The notes under the pieces were generated by a model. That model had not been told where the DNA came from. It did no database searches and saw only the letters and a program-made list of their open reading frames with translations. The position numbers and the translations under genes were made by a program. Positions 10,554 to 21,769 of a stretch of 64,000 nt of DNA are shown piece after piece. Position 1 is the stretch's first letter; each line of letters starts with the position of its first letter. The stretch spans positions 1,118,501-1,182,500 of the forward strand of contig JAFFSR010000249.1 of NCBI GenBank assembly GCA_017163975.1. Reading direction: 5' to 3'. Source of the stretch: Anastatus disparis. Taxonomy: Eukaryota > Arthropoda > Insecta > Hymenoptera > Eupelmidae.

Positions 10554-11103
10554 ATAGCGATACTAGGTGCCGTTTGCCTATTAGTATTAGTATTATAATT
10601 TAGTTATTAATCATTTGCCTCTTTTTGTTTGCACATTGTAGCAGGTAAGAGCCGCCGGTACAAATTAGACCGTCCGGGCCAAAGAATCTTTTAGTTAAAC
10701 TCAAACTATTAATTAGATTCATTTGAAGATTTATTAATTGATTTAATCATTTATTAAATAGCCGTCAAGTGGCCAAGATAAATAAAGAACTAATTACTTT
10801 TGTAAATTACATTTCATTTAAGGTTAGGTTAGTTGTTTGTATTATATAAAATAATAGGTTTAGTTTTGATTAACACATTATTATTATTTCATTATTGTAA
10901 TCGTCGTTGTAAATGAGTTTAACGAGTACAATAAAGCCAAGGTACTCCCTAGCATAACCAAACATGTTAAACCCGGTTACTTTCCTTCATTTTCCACCGT
11001 TCGATCCTTCCCACTCCTACCGATCTTACTCTGGTACCTCACTGAAGCGTCCGGCAACAGGAGAAACAGGTATTTCCCCCTCCCGAAAGGGAAAAACGTT
11101 ACA

Positions 11104-11121
11104 ATATATATATATATATAT
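11104..11121. repeat. (AT)n microsatellite
   Basis: Short AT run at the right border of the LTR-like block. It matches the TA run on the block's other side. Confidence 0.6.
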
Positions 11122-11135
11122 GTTAGTTATGTACG

Positions 11136-11290
11136 TAACTTGGGAGTACAAAGGATGAATACACTAAAGTGCTTATCGCTTAAGTAGCAGTCAGTTAAAG
11201 GCACACGAAGCGCGCACTTAACCGACTGCTGCTCAAGCGACAAGTACTTTAGTCAAGCCTGGATTCAAAATCATTGGTACTCCCAAGTTA
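11136..11290. mobile_element. 155-bp palindromic MITE
   Basis: The ends TAACTTGGGAGTAC and GTACTCCCAAGTTA are perfect inverted repeats. The inner arms pair CACTAAAGTGCTTATCGCTT and GCAGTCAGTTAA with their mirrors around an AAGGCACACGAAGCGCGC centre. No coding potential; target duplication not clear. Confidence 0.7.
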
Positions 11291-11350
11291 TGTAGATAAG
11301 TTTATGTCGTTGTAGGCCGGATGAGGAACATTAAAAATGATTTTTTAAAA

Positions 11351-11746
11351 TCAAGAGGAGGTCACATATCTCTGTCCTTTTCTAATCAAAGAATTCAGTT
11401 TTTTACAGAAACTAATAATTTCAGCAAAAAATGAAGAGAAAGCCGCATCTCGTATCAAAAAAAGCAATATTTTCTTTGATAAGAAAGAATTAATTTTATT
11501 GCTTTGTTTTCAAGAAAACCTTGAAAAACTTAAATCATAGAGGTTAGGGTGGACAATTTGGTTTTCCAAGGTTTTGTTGACAACGAAACAATAAAATTAA
11601 TTTTCTCTCATCAAAGAAAATATTGCTTTTTTTTATACAAGATGTGGCTTTCTCTTCATTTTTTGCTGAAGTTATTAGTTTTTGTAAAAAATCATTTCTT
11701 TGATTAGAAATAGACAGAGATACCTGAGCTCCTGAGCTCCTCTTAA
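11351..11746. mobile_element. TTAA-type MITE, copy 3 (GAGGAGGTC ends)
   Basis: Left end TCAAGAGGAGGTCACATAT, right end CTCCTCTTAA, with arms of about 180 bp. It shares CTCTGTCCTTTTCTAATC with the copies at 7863 and 59715. A duplicated CCTGAGCT at the right end slightly lengthens one terminus. No coding capacity. Confidence 0.75.
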
Positions 11747-12100
11747 TGATATATATTTTATTAAAAATAAGTTAGTGAAGTCATTATTTACTTATTTTTT
11801 TTACTTATTAACTGTTTAACTTTGAAAATTTGTTGAAACAAAACATTCTTTAAAGTTAAGATTTAATATGAATTTGTATGAGCATTTACATATCCAACGA
11901 CATTCTTTTGTTTTCACTAACCTACGAATCGATGTCACTTGCGTCATATACGGCCATGCTAAGCGATATCTCGATCAGTCAATACTCCCTAATGGAGTAT
12001 TGACAGAGAGAATATCGTCGAGATATTAGCATGAACGTATGCAATGCCTATACAAATTTAGTGTGGTTTATAGGTATTGCACCGAATATGGCCTACCGCG

Positions 12101-12131
<31 letters not shown>
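11747..12131. other. AT-rich stretch with a strong hairpin and an AT microsatellite
   Basis: A hairpin at 11978-12004 pairs GTCAATACTCC with GGAGTATTGAC. An outer dyad pairs CATGCTAA...CGATATCTCGA with TCGAGATATTAGCATG. This is probably a decayed MITE. An (AT)n run at about 12104-12131 is the target of the next element. No gene seen. Confidence 0.5.
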
Positions 12132-12132
<1 letters not shown>

Positions 12133-13163
12133 TAAACAGGTCGTTATTTCCCGAAACTTACTGAGCATCGCTCCCAACCCTTAGATCGATGTGTTTGTAC
12201 TGAAAATTGATAAGCAGCTGGAATACCTTGTTGGAATAGAGATTTAACCTTGCCGAATCGCAAAAAATTGTATTTTTTATTGTTTTTTTCTTATTTTTTT
12301 TTTCTACATACAGCTATGACTGAAAAATTTTTTTTGAGACCCTCTTTCACACTTCTATTGCCGTTAGTTAAAATAATATTTTATGAGGTAATTTTAGAGC
12401 CGAGAAAAAATTTTTTTCCAAATTGTTGCTCTTGAAATATTAAAAAATTTTACTGAAACGGGTTTATTCTCGTGTATGTTGAGGTTAAAAGTACTTTATT
12501 TTTTTTTATTCAAACAACCAACATAACTTTGAAGTAGGCTTGAAGATCTTCAATTTCCTTTTTTATAAAAGTTTCTAGGGGCTTCTGATACTGAGATATG
12601 TCCATTTGAATTTGATAGAAAATTCGTAGAGTAAAATCTGTAAATATCGTGAGCATGCGATTGACTATCAACTCGCTCTGATCACAAATTCAGTTTCAAA
12701 GCACATAGAAACGGTCTAAGTAAAGCAAAATGAAGGTCTTCATTTCAACAAAAAAGTGGCGCTAGGTGTCTTTCGCACAGTCAGAGTTATGAAATTAGTA
12801 AATACCCATATAGAAATAATTTTCATAAATATTTGTAAATATCTGTAAATATCTCTAAATAACTGTAAATAATTAATAAAACGTATTGAGACTGAAACAT
12901 TAATCAAAGTTATTTACACTTATTTATTATTATTTACAATTACTTATAGTTATTTAGTTATTTACGATTACTAACTGATTTTAAAAGTTATTTACTATTA
13001 TTTACAAACACTTACAGTTACTTACTCTTAATTACTGTTATTTACTATTATTTACAATTTTCAAAATATTTAGGTAAGTAAATAGTTTATTGTTATTTAT
13101 AATTATTCACGATGATTTACAGTTATTTATAGTTATTTACTTTCGTTGTCTTAGATAATTTTT
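12132..13163 (+). repeat. Left 1.03-kb TIR of the 12132-18552 element
   Basis: It mirrors 17516-18552 almost base for base with small indels. Its inner third (about 12800-13150) is a minisatellite of short TTATTTAC/GTAAATAA words with a period of about 12 bp. The inner border is TCTTAGATAATTTTT. A 61-codon Phe-rich frame inside it has no recognisable product. Confidence 0.85.
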
Positions 13164-13675
13164 CGAAACGCATGTACGCTTACCGTTAAATGATTTTTTC
13201 CGAAGTTGTACCTAAAATGGCAACGTCGCATATTCAGTCTATGGCGTAAGCGAATAATGAATTATACATCGAGTTTCGAATCATCAACTATTGCAACTTC
13301 GTCAATTGTACTCTGTTGGCAAAACAGCATCAAAATTTTTTAATTATCCTGTCAAATTTATAATTGTATAAAAAATATGAATTAAAACTAAATTTTAATT
13401 TGGATTATGCTGTAAAATATATAATTGTATAAAAAAAATGAATTGAAAATAAATTTTAATAATTATAAATAATTATAAAATTAAAAAATAAAGCAAAATT
13501 TGTTCTTTATTCAGAACTTCAAATAATATAACATCAAACTTTTATTATTTTTTATTATTAAAACTTTTGAGAAAATTTATGATTTTTTTAAAAATAATTA
13601 ACTACATTAATTTCAATACAATTTAAATTTATAATTGTAATACATAAACCATATTTTAATACAACTTTTTATTTA
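13164..13675. other. AT-rich interior of the 6.4-kb element
   Basis: I see no gene. TATAATTGTATAAAAAA-type words repeat loosely at about 13360 and 13420, and the rest is simple AT-rich sequence. Confidence 0.4.
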
Positions 13676-14198
13676 TTAAGGTAGTACTATCGTTAAGGGA
13701 TTGACGGTTCAGAAAAATCTGAAATTAGGTATAAAAGTAGATTTAAGTTAAAATAAGATGTAGTTGAATTTTGATAAACTTTTGGAGCATGAGAGAAAAA
13801 TGACAAACATTTTAATTTTCACATTTTTAACACGCGCTCTTATGGTAACCTCACAGAAATTCTTTTTCAACTTTTGATTATAAGTTACTGATGGTTCAAA
13901 ATTTCATCAAATTTAACACGTAATTAATCAAAGAACTAAAGAATAAATTTTTCAGTATCGAGTTTGAAACGATATAAACATCTTAGACTCAATGCACGCT
14001 CGTGTATAGCTATATATACACTATATATAGATATAAAGCGCGTGTTAAAAGATGAAAATTAAAATGCTTATAATTTTTTTCTCATGCTCTGAAAGTTAAC
14101 CAAAATTTAACTGTGCTTTATTTGAATTAAAATCTACTTATGTGCCCAATCTCAGATTTTTCTGAACCGTCAATCCCTTAACGAGAGTACTACCTTAA
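13676..14198. mobile_element. TTAA-flanked palindromic MITE (GGTAGTACT ends)
   Basis: The ends TTAAGGTAGTACT and AGTACTACCTTAA are inverted, with TTAA on both sides. The arms share TTAAGGGATTGACGGTTCAG, TTTAACACGCGC and a CATGAGAG/CTCATG segment, each with its mirror. The centre holds a TATATA dyad near 14010-14030. No coding capacity. Confidence 0.75.
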
Positions 14199-14221
14199 AT
14201 ATATAAATATGCATATATCTG

Positions 14222-15441
14222 AAAAAAACATGATCTACAAATTTCATGCTTGAATAAACTTCTAATTTTTCTTTTATGAATTATTATACTAATTTTAATA
14301 AAGTTAGTATGACATAATGAGTGCCTTCTAAATATAATAGTTGACAGAACCATTACTTTCAACATTTACATAATTTTATTCAATTATTTTTAATAAAATT
14401 TTACATTAATTAATGATTCATAAAATTATTGTTGTAATTAATCAATTATGAATCAGAGTTATGTATACGGGCTCCATTAATAGCTATTTTAACAGCAGCA
14501 TCAAACCCCAGATCAACTTCAGTATCTGCAATTTATCGAGGAGTTAATGAACTGAGAAACAAGGAAACTGTAACTTCTTCGCTTGCAAGCAATTAAAGCA
14601 AGATATGCATCTCATTTCTTTCTATACGAATACTTATTAATTAACTACTCAGTAAATAAATAGACTCGTTCCAGTATGCTTGTGTTTAAATATCCTATCT
14701 TGTATCTGCAAGGATATAAATTTTTACTTGATATAAATTTGACCTTTGAATTGTAAACTTTAAATTTCTTAACAAGTGTTTGTTATTCCAGTATTCCAAT
14801 AGTTACATCTCCTCGATATAACCAATGCAACATCTATGGTTCTGTTAATGGCAAATAAAGGAATTTTACTTTATTTTACTCTATTGGTAGCTTGCACCTG
14901 CTATCTAATCTTAGCGGCTTCAACATTATTTATGATTCCAAAACAGAATTTATTTTTGAATATTAATTTTTCAATCATTACAAATATTATACTTTTAGAC
15001 ATGATTTAATTAAAAACAAGACATGATCCACAAGTCTTATGCTTATAACACTTGAGAATGTTTGATTAAATTTGTAATATTTTTCGATGATAATTATATT
15101 AGATTACATACAATTAACATGACATAATGTGTGTTTTCTATGAATACTTGTTTACGTAATCAAAGCATTTTATGATTCCATAATTTTGTTAACCCATTGT
15201 CTCCAATCAAATTTGAAATTAATTTCTTACTTATTGAATTTTTATTTCTATTTATTTATTGTGAATCCATAAAAGCTATTGGTATGAAATTCCATACTTA
15301 CAATTATAAATTAGTCGAGGAGTTGATAAACTGTGAAACAAGGAAACTACAGCTTCTTCGCATACAAACAGTTGAAGCAAGACATGCGCCTCATTTCTTT
15401 TTACAGGAATGCTTATTAATTAACTACTGAGTAAATGAATG
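14222..15441. repeat. Diverged tandem duplication of about 800 bp (second unit split by a palindrome)
   Basis: The first unit (14222-14785) and the second (15021-15441, continued at 16313-16445) share ACATGATC, ATGACATAATG, TCGAGGAGTT, AACAAGGAAACT, CTTATTAATTAACTACT, GACTCGTTCCAGTATGCTT and AAGGATATAAATTTTTACT in the same order. The second unit is interrupted at 15442-16312 by an insertion. A 77-codon frame at 15197-15430 lies within the second unit and has no counterpart frame in the first, so I do not call it a gene. Confidence 0.7.
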
Positions 15442-16312
15442 CCCTATTGAAAAAAAACACGTGCAAAATACACGTGTTTTTTACACGTGTTTTTTACATG
15501 TAAAATTTGCGTGTTTTTTCAAGCATTTTTTTCACGTGCTTTTTTCACGTGTTTTTTTCACGTGTTTTTGTTGACGTGAAATATTGTGAAAATTGAAAAA
15601 AAAACACGTGTTTTTTGTATATTTTTTCATATTAAAAACTACGCATTTTTCATTAACGAACAATGAGAATGTTTTGTAAAGAGTATTTATAATACTTTAT
15701 TTTGACCCTTTTGAAAAAAATACGTTCTATCTACACGTATTTTTTATAACTCTTCGAAGATCGAAGAGCTTCTAAGATCCAGAGTGTCTGGCTTCATATA
15801 TCTTATGTCTTCGAAATTTGTATAGGGGATGACAAAACTGAGAAAAACGCCACCTAGTGATTTAAAATCGCTATTGATGATCGATTATGTCGGTCTGACT
15901 CTAAGTCACTAGGTGGCGTTTTTCTCAGTTTTGTCATCCCCTATACAAATTTCGAAGACACAAGATATATGAAGCCAGACACTCTGGGTCTTAGAAGCTC
16001 TTCGATCTTCGAAGAGTTATAAAAAATACGTGTAGATACACAACGTATTTTTTTCAAAAAGGTCAAAATAAAGTATTATAAATACTCTTTACAAAACATT
16101 CTCATTGTTCGTTAATGAAAAATGCGTAGTTTTTAATATGAAAAAATATACAAAAAACACGTGTTTTTTTTCAATTTTCACAATATTTCACGTCAGCAAA
16201 AACACGTGAAAAAAATGCTTGAAAAAACACGCAAATTTTACATGTAAAAAACACGTGTATTTTGCACGTGTAAATAACACGTGTAAAAAACACGTGTTTT
16301 TTTTCAATAGGG
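15442..16312. mobile_element. 871-bp near-perfect palindrome rich in CACGTG
   Basis: The ends CCCTATTGAAAAAAAACACG and its mirror start two arms of about 430 bp that are almost identical. Each arm has six or seven CACGTG hexamers spaced 12-60 bp, then a unique part containing CGAAGATCGAAGAGCTTC and CACTAGGTGGCG, around a loop at about 15868-15897. TG stands on both sides (15440-15441, 16313-16314), and the paralogous site near 14655 lacks the insertion. The superfamily is unknown. No coding frame. Confidence 0.85.
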
Positions 16313-16445
16313 TGGACTCGTTCCAGTATGCTTTTGTTTAAATATCCTATCTTGCATCCGAAAGGATATAAATTTTTACTGGATACAAATTTGACTGAAC
16401 AAAAAAGAAATTTAAACTTTAAATTTCTTGACGAGTGTTTATTAT

Positions 16446-17038
16446 TTAAAAATTTAACATTTCTTTAATACAACGAATACTGCAAACTTAAAATGTATTG
16501 AAAAATATTTTTTCAACATTATATATTTTAGGCACTTCACTTATATTTGATATAACTATAAATACTTTGAAAACTTTATAATAACAAAATGTTTAAATTA
16601 TCCTTTGAAATATATAATCATATAAAAATGTTAACTTGGAACTACGTTTTAATGATTATAAATGACTTTGAAATTAAAAAATAAAGCAAAATTTCTTATA
16701 TCATATCTTTATTCAAAACCTTAAATAATAATACATAAAACTTTTAAAATTTTAAATCTTATGAACTACTTTTATGAAATCACAACAAGTGTATTTTGTA
16801 CGCTGCTTGCGCATGTGCAGTGTGCAAACGAACTTTGAACGAAACTTTTAATTTTAGATTTTTACATATCTTATAAGAACTAATCAATAACATTAAAACT
16901 TTTATAATTTTAAATCTTATGAACTACTTTTATGAGATCACAACAGGTGTATTTTGTGCGCTGCTTGCGCATGTGCAGTGTGCAAACAAAGCTTGAGAAA
17001 AATTCAAAATCAAAATTTAATAGATTTCTTAATCATTC
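16446..17038. repeat. AT-rich interior with a 155-bp tandem duplication
   Basis: The segment ATCTTATGAACTACTTTTATG ... GCTTGCGCATGTGCAGTGTG occurs at about 16752-16828 and again at about 16908-16983, offset by roughly 155 bp. The remainder (16446-16750) is AT-rich with no gene. Confidence 0.65.
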
Positions 17039-17514
17039 TTAAAATAAAGTCATCAAAAATCGATAATCAATGAATCCACCTTCATTATCTATCACTTTCT
17101 GCAATCTTCGTGGGACAGAATCGCATAAATTATGAAAATATTTTGGATTATCAAATAAGGCAGTTCATGCTTCTTGAACGAGTTCCACGAGCTGCTCACG
17201 ATTTTGTGCCATTCCAGGTCTCCATCCTTTCACCATATATGACCAGATATTCTCGATGATGTTGAGATCTGGTGAACGTGGTAGCCAGTCGAATCTCTGA
17301 AGCTGGGGATGCGCTGCGTACCAATCGAGCACTATATGTGCGGTATGTATAAGACTATTATCCTCCACTATATCAATTGGCACCTTATCGTTTGCGTATC
17401 GTTCTCGTAGACTTGGCAGAAGCTCATTTTCAAGAATGTTCACGTATGCTTGAGCATTGAGTCTTCTGTCAATACAAAAAATACGACCGGGACCATCACC
17501 GTTCACCCACGCTC
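17039..17514 (-). pseudogene. Tc1-type transposase, C-terminal half (broken)
   Basis: The minus strand reads WVNGDGPGRIFCIDRRLNA, ALENELLPSL-type spacing (LENELLPSLRERY), then VEDNSLIHTAHIVLDWYAAH with the second catalytic Asp, and RFDWLPRSPDLNIIENIWSY with the third acidic residue. The spacing between DN and the IEN glutamate fits the DD34E arrangement of Tc1-like transposases. After a TGA at 17165-17167 the same frame continues NPKYFHNLCDSVPRRLQKVIDNEGG, the usual C-terminal signature, to a TAA at 17039. The N-terminal helix-turn-helix and first Asp are absent: the frame begins exactly at the inner TIR border. It is non-functional. Confidence 0.88.
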
Positions 17515-17515
17515 C

Positions 17516-18547
17516 AAAAAATTATCTAAGACAACGAAAGTAAATAACTATAAATAACTGTAAATCATCGTAAATAATAATAAATAACAATAAACTATTT
17601 ACTTACCTAAAAATTTTAAAAATTGTAAACAATAGTAAATGATAGTAATTAAGAGTAATTAACTGTAAGTGTTTGTAAATAATAGTAAATAACTTTTAAA
17701 ATCAGTAAGTAATCATAAATAACTAAATAACTATAAATAATTGTAAATAATAATAAATAAGTATAAATAACTTTTATTAATATTTCAGTTTCAATACTTT
17801 TTATTAATTATTTACAGTTATTTAGAGATATTTATAGATATTTACAAATATTTATGAAAATTATTTCTATATGGGTATTTACTAATTTCATAACTCTGAC
17901 TGTGCGAAAGACACCTAGCGCCACTTTTTTGTTGAAATGAAGACCTTCATTTTGCTTTACTTAGACCGTTTCTATCTGCTTTGAGACTGAATTTGTGATC
18001 AGAGCGAGTTGATAGTCAATCGCATGCTCACGATATTTACAGATTTTACTCTACGAATTTTCTATCAAATTCAAATAGCCATATCTCAGTATCAGAAGCA
18101 CCTAGAAACTTTTATAAAAAAGGAAATTGAAGATCTTCAAGCCTACTTCAAAGTTATGTTGGTAGTTTGAATAAAAAAAAATAAAGTACTTTTAACCTCA
18201 ACATACACGAGAATAAACCCGTTTCAGTAAAATTTTTTAATATTTCAAGAGCAACTATTCGGAAAAAAAATTTTTCTCGGCTCTAAAATCACCCCATAAG
18301 ATATTATTTTAACTTACGGCAATAGAAAAAGTATGAAAAAGGGTTTAAAAAAATTTTTACAGTCATAGCTGTACATAGGAAAGAGAAAAATAAGAAAAAA
18401 CAATAAAAAATACGGTTTTTTGCGATTCGGCAAGGTTAAATCTCTATTCCAACAAGGTATTCCAGCTGCTTTTTCAATTTTCAGTATAAACACATCGATC
18501 TAAGGGTTGGGAGCGATGCTCAGTAAGTTTCGGGAAATAACGACCTG

Positions 18548-18552
<5 letters not shown>
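17516..18552 (-). repeat. Right 1.03-kb TIR of the 12132-18552 element
   Basis: Inverted copy of 12132-13163, starting at AAAAATTATCTAAGACAACG and ending CCTGTCTAA against a TA microsatellite. The same 12-bp-like minisatellite occurs at about 17530-17880. The copy is close enough to suggest recent duplication or conversion between the ends. Confidence 0.85.
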
Positions 18553-18604
<52 letters not shown>

Positions 18605-18869
18605 TAGTAATGTAATTACGGAGAGAAAAAGACAGAGAAACGGAGACGGAGAGATGGAGACAGACAGGGATAGAGAGAAGGAGACAGAGAGACGGAGACA
18701 TAAGAACGGAGTTAAAGAGACAGAGACGAAAAGACAATGACGGAGACGGAGTGACGGATATTGTGTATGTGTATATGTATGTATATGTATGTGTATGTGT
18801 GTATGTATGTGTGTATGTGTATGTATATGTATATGCGTATGTTAAAGGTGCACGAGTGTATTTGTATGT
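18553..18869. repeat. Simple-sequence block: (TA)n, GA-rich and TATG-rich
   Basis: A TA run of about 50 bp is followed by purine-rich GAGA/CGGAGA sequence (about 18618-18755) and a TGTATGTATG-type run (about 18760-18845). Long open frames on both strands here are products of low complexity. Confidence 0.85.
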
Positions 18870-19596
18870 GGCTGATTCCATTCAGATTCATGCAGGCCGT
18901 CACTGATCAAATTTTTTTTTTCTTCTGAGTAATGAAAATACCTTCTATTATGTATATAAAGATAAAATTTACCTCGTAGAACGCTTAGAAATTTTTTTTT
19001 TTACTACAGCAATTCTAGTGTTGGATGTAAAAAGGAAAATTCAAAAATTGAAAATAAACCTCTACTTTCAAATAACTATAGCTCCGTCAATTTTTAACCT
19101 TTTTGAGCGTTCTTTTAACGAAAGCGTGCGGAATTTTGTCTAGTTTTAAATGCAATCTCGATTTTTATAATACAATTTGATCTTACTGAGTTATTTACGA
19201 AAAACCGAAAAAAGCGATTTTTCTCGAACACGATTTTCTCAAAAACTATAAATTTTTTTTTTTTAAATTTTCATATGATTTTATACATAAAAAATACTAA
19301 CTTTTAGGAAAAGGTGAGAATATGTGATTTTGCCTTATTTTTTTTTAACAGATTTTTAAACGTTTTTTTGATATTTTCGATTTTAAAACATTGATACCAT
19401 GGCGCATTGTACTATTTTTCCAACTTTACGTGTTCTTACAATTGTTAGTATGCTTTTATTTATTATCATACCAAAAATATCAACAATAATCTTTAAAATA
19501 AACCCTGGATCGAATATTTTGATCAATTAGAACCAAAGTTATGACAATTTAAAGTTTAAAAAAAAATGCTGAAGTTTTAAATAAATATATTTACTT
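18870..19596 (+). repeat. Left TIR of the 18870-40659 transposon
   Basis: Mirrors 39930-40659 with scattered substitutions. The outer 60 bp, including GGCTGATTCC and GCAGGCCGTCACTGATC, are identical to the other copies. Similarity ends near AAATAAATAT. Contains no credible gene. Confidence 0.88.
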
Positions 19597-19889
19597 TGAA
19601 TTTTAAATTTTGAATTTTGAATTTGAATTTTGAATTTTGAATTTTGGATTTGAATTTTGGAAAGGTGAGTTTTTTAAATACTAAAATATATTATTTGGTC
19701 ATTTTCAATGAACAAATAATATGCGATACAATTGAGAAAGAACACTAATGAATTAAGAACTAATGTGAGTAAAAAAATCCGAATTTGAATAAAACCTTTC
19801 AGTTTACTTCTTGCCACTCATGTCTCGAAGTTTTGGCAGTGTAGATCTGGTTTCGTTCACTTTTCCAACAGTAAATCTTTTGAATACCT
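19597..19889. repeat. GAATTTT minisatellite and transposase 3' flank
   Basis: At about 19605-19665 the word TTTGAATTTTGAA repeats with a 7-14 bp period. The rest, up to the transposase stop, would be the 3' untranslated region of the transposase transcript. No gene. Confidence 0.55.
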
Positions 19890-21545
19890 TTAATTTCTTT
19901 TGCATTTCCTAACCATTCCATTTTTTTTTGTCAGTCGAAAAACTTCTAACTCATCCTTGCGGATAACAAGAATGTTAATCAACGGAGTATATTTTGATAC
20001 GTGAGTGGCGATATTTTCAGCGTTTCTAATAAAATCTGCACTCTTCTTGGACAGATTATGCGTGGTAGCATAATGTTTAACTAAACCACCAATACCGTCA
20101 CAAGCGCCTTTACCATGACCTGTTGCAGAAAAAAGCCATTTTCTGTTTACTTTTGAGTTTTGAAGCTCATAGAATTGATATCTATTTTTAAAATGACTGG
20201 CAGCTCCATCGGAAATGGTTATGATTTCATCAAGATCTTGCGCAATATGTTTTTGTTTAAAGTTATCGATAGTTAAATTTATAGCCATTAGGGCGTGAGA
20301 CGAATCATGTTTAATATCGTCAGAGACAGTAACATAACTGACTGTTTTATCATTTCCAAAATAGCATACCGACGTAAATATTGATATTTGGTTTTTACTC
20401 CAATGATATCTTTGAATTTCATTTTGAAGCAGAACTGTCCAATTTTCTGCAAAATCGACATGAATAACTAATTGAAAGTCATTATTTTTCGGTAAAAGTT
20501 TAACCACTTTAATTGCTATACGTTGAATTTCTTTGACCAATTTATGAGCTCTTACAGTGAGAGCGCGCTCTCCTAACTCTATTAAGAAATTTTCAATTGT
20601 GCTAGTTTTATTCAGTAAATTTGATTTTTCCCAAACACCATAAATTATTTCTTCATATAAATCTTCTTCTGTCAAAGAAATTACTTGTAAATCAATAGAA
20701 TCTCCAATAAGACATTCTTTACATTCTCTTAGTACACATTTTATATCATCTTTTAAACAAAAAAGTAAAGAACATATTTTGAATTCATCTGCAATGTCTT
20801 GTTTATTCTCTTTTTTATAATTATTCAAAGCATCTAACATAAGTTTAAGATTCCCGCAGTAAACGCAAAGACACGAATCGGTGGGTGGATGTGGTATAAC
20901 CCACTTCGGTCTTAAAGCGTAGAATGTTGATTTACCAATTTTTGTTTTCATTCCAGGATTTTCGTCTTTAAATAATTGATATATTTCTTTTATACTTCGC
21001 GTAAGAAAGCGTTTGACTTTTTTAGTTTTTATACCATTTCCTTTGATAGATACTGTGTCGCTTTTATTCCCACTTTGACGAGAACAATTAAAATCATCGT
21101 TCAGATAATAATCCTTTACTTTCATTACAATTTCACTATCCAAAGAATGGCCACAATAGTTCTCAGACTGCTTGTAAATTTTTTTATTATTTACCAATGA
21201 TCGTGCTTGATCAATCATATAAATAGTTACATTTGGTAAAACTGATAATAAATAATCTTTGGAAATATCACTTGGTATAATACTCAACAATCGCACTTTC
21301 TCAAGAAAATTTGAACAATGATCTAATGCAATTTTAATATTCTCAAGCCATTTATCATTTGTTTTACATTCATTATTTTCATTCAATGCGGGCAAATCCG
21401 TTATATCGTAGACTTTCATCATTTTACTTGCTATTTGTGAATCAAATGCATCGTTTATTTGTTTTCTTTTTCGGAGAGCATAAGATTCTCGCATCTTGAT
21501 ATTGATACTTTGAGGCATTTTAATTGGTGAAATGTTTAATTTTAA
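19890..21545 (-). pseudogene. Transposase, main part (codons 107-657), separated from its start
   Basis: From the methionine at 21518 the frame gives 542 residues, and it is open for a further nine codons upstream to the target duplication, in phase with the N-terminal part at 39269-39586. Visible parts: a basic N-terminus (RKRKQINDAF), a region with SIKEIYQLFKDENPGMK and a Cys pair CLCVYCGNLKLMLDAL, then DFAENWTV (candidate first catalytic Asp), ITISDGAASHFKNRYQF (second Asp) and FSATGHGKGACDGIGGLVKH near the C-terminus. This DFAEN / SDGxxxxFKN / HGKxxCDGIGG set recurs in many uncharacterised arthropod transposon-like proteins. The internal frame has no stop, so function was probably lost only through the insertion at 21546. 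Confidence 0.85.
21536..21545. repeat. Left 10-bp target duplication of the foldback
   Basis: TTAATTTTAA, identical to 39259-39268 and present once at the matching place in the 59033-61914 copy. Because the target is nearly self-complementary the true duplication could be 9 or 10 bp. Confidence 0.92.
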
Positions 21546-21769
21546 TGAGCCTGAAGTTTCCGACGTCCAGATCCGACACTATTAAAATAATTTTTTTTTT
21601 TATTTAAACTATTTTATTATTGTTTAAATATGATTATTAACTGTAAATATAACTATTAAAAAAGTTTGGATAAGGTCGGACTACCGGAAGGTTGATAAAA
21701 TGCCATGAGTTAAAAAATATACTTTACGGTATGTATGCAAACATAAGGCTGGTAAGGCTGGTGGAAAAA

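Larger units (their letters stand above)
8611..11103. mobile_element. Probable solo LTR-like block with two nested insertions
   Basis: This block is clearly richer in G+C than its surroundings. It begins TTGCGACGAGTATAC, reminiscent of some insect BEL/Pao LTRs, and ends AACGTTACA, with ATATA on both sides. Subtracting the insertions at 8750-8927 and 9524-10553 leaves about 1.28 kb without a coding frame. An AATAAA lies near 10930 and CT-rich sequence precedes the right end. Within it, short dyads of the form GGGTGACGTCCACCC recur every 60-90 bp (about 9267, 9327, 9385, then weaker ones). An LTR is inference; it could be another non-coding repeat. Confidence 0.4.
12132..18552. mobile_element. 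6.4-kb transposon with 1.03-kb TIRs and Tc1 transposase remains
   Basis: The mirror-image ends TTAAACAGGTCGTTATTTCC and TTAGACAGGTCG... both abut (TA)n, which is consistent with a TA target. The TIRs extend to 13163 on the left and 17516 on the right. Between them lie a broken Tc1-type transposase fragment next to the right TIR, a MITE (13676-14198), a tandemly duplicated segment and a CACGTG-rich palindrome (15442-16312). Whether the Tc1 fragment belongs to the element or was captured is unresolved. No autonomous coding remains. Confidence 0.8.

Noticed and set aside
10818..10834. GGTTAGGTTAG as insect telomere repeat
   Set aside because: Only about two TTAGG units are present here and near 3697; far too few for a telomeric tract.
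16800..16985. GCTTGCGCATGTGCAGTGTG repeats as a regulatory module
   Set aside because: It is simply part of a 155-bp tandem duplication, with no adjoining gene.
18870..18870. A target duplication for the 18870-40659 transposon
   Set aside because: The left flank (TTGTATGT) and right flank (AATAGTAG) do not match at any tested length, so none is claimed.
18507..18903. Frames of 63-110 codons in both directions
   Set aside because: They translate TA, GA and TATG simple repeats.
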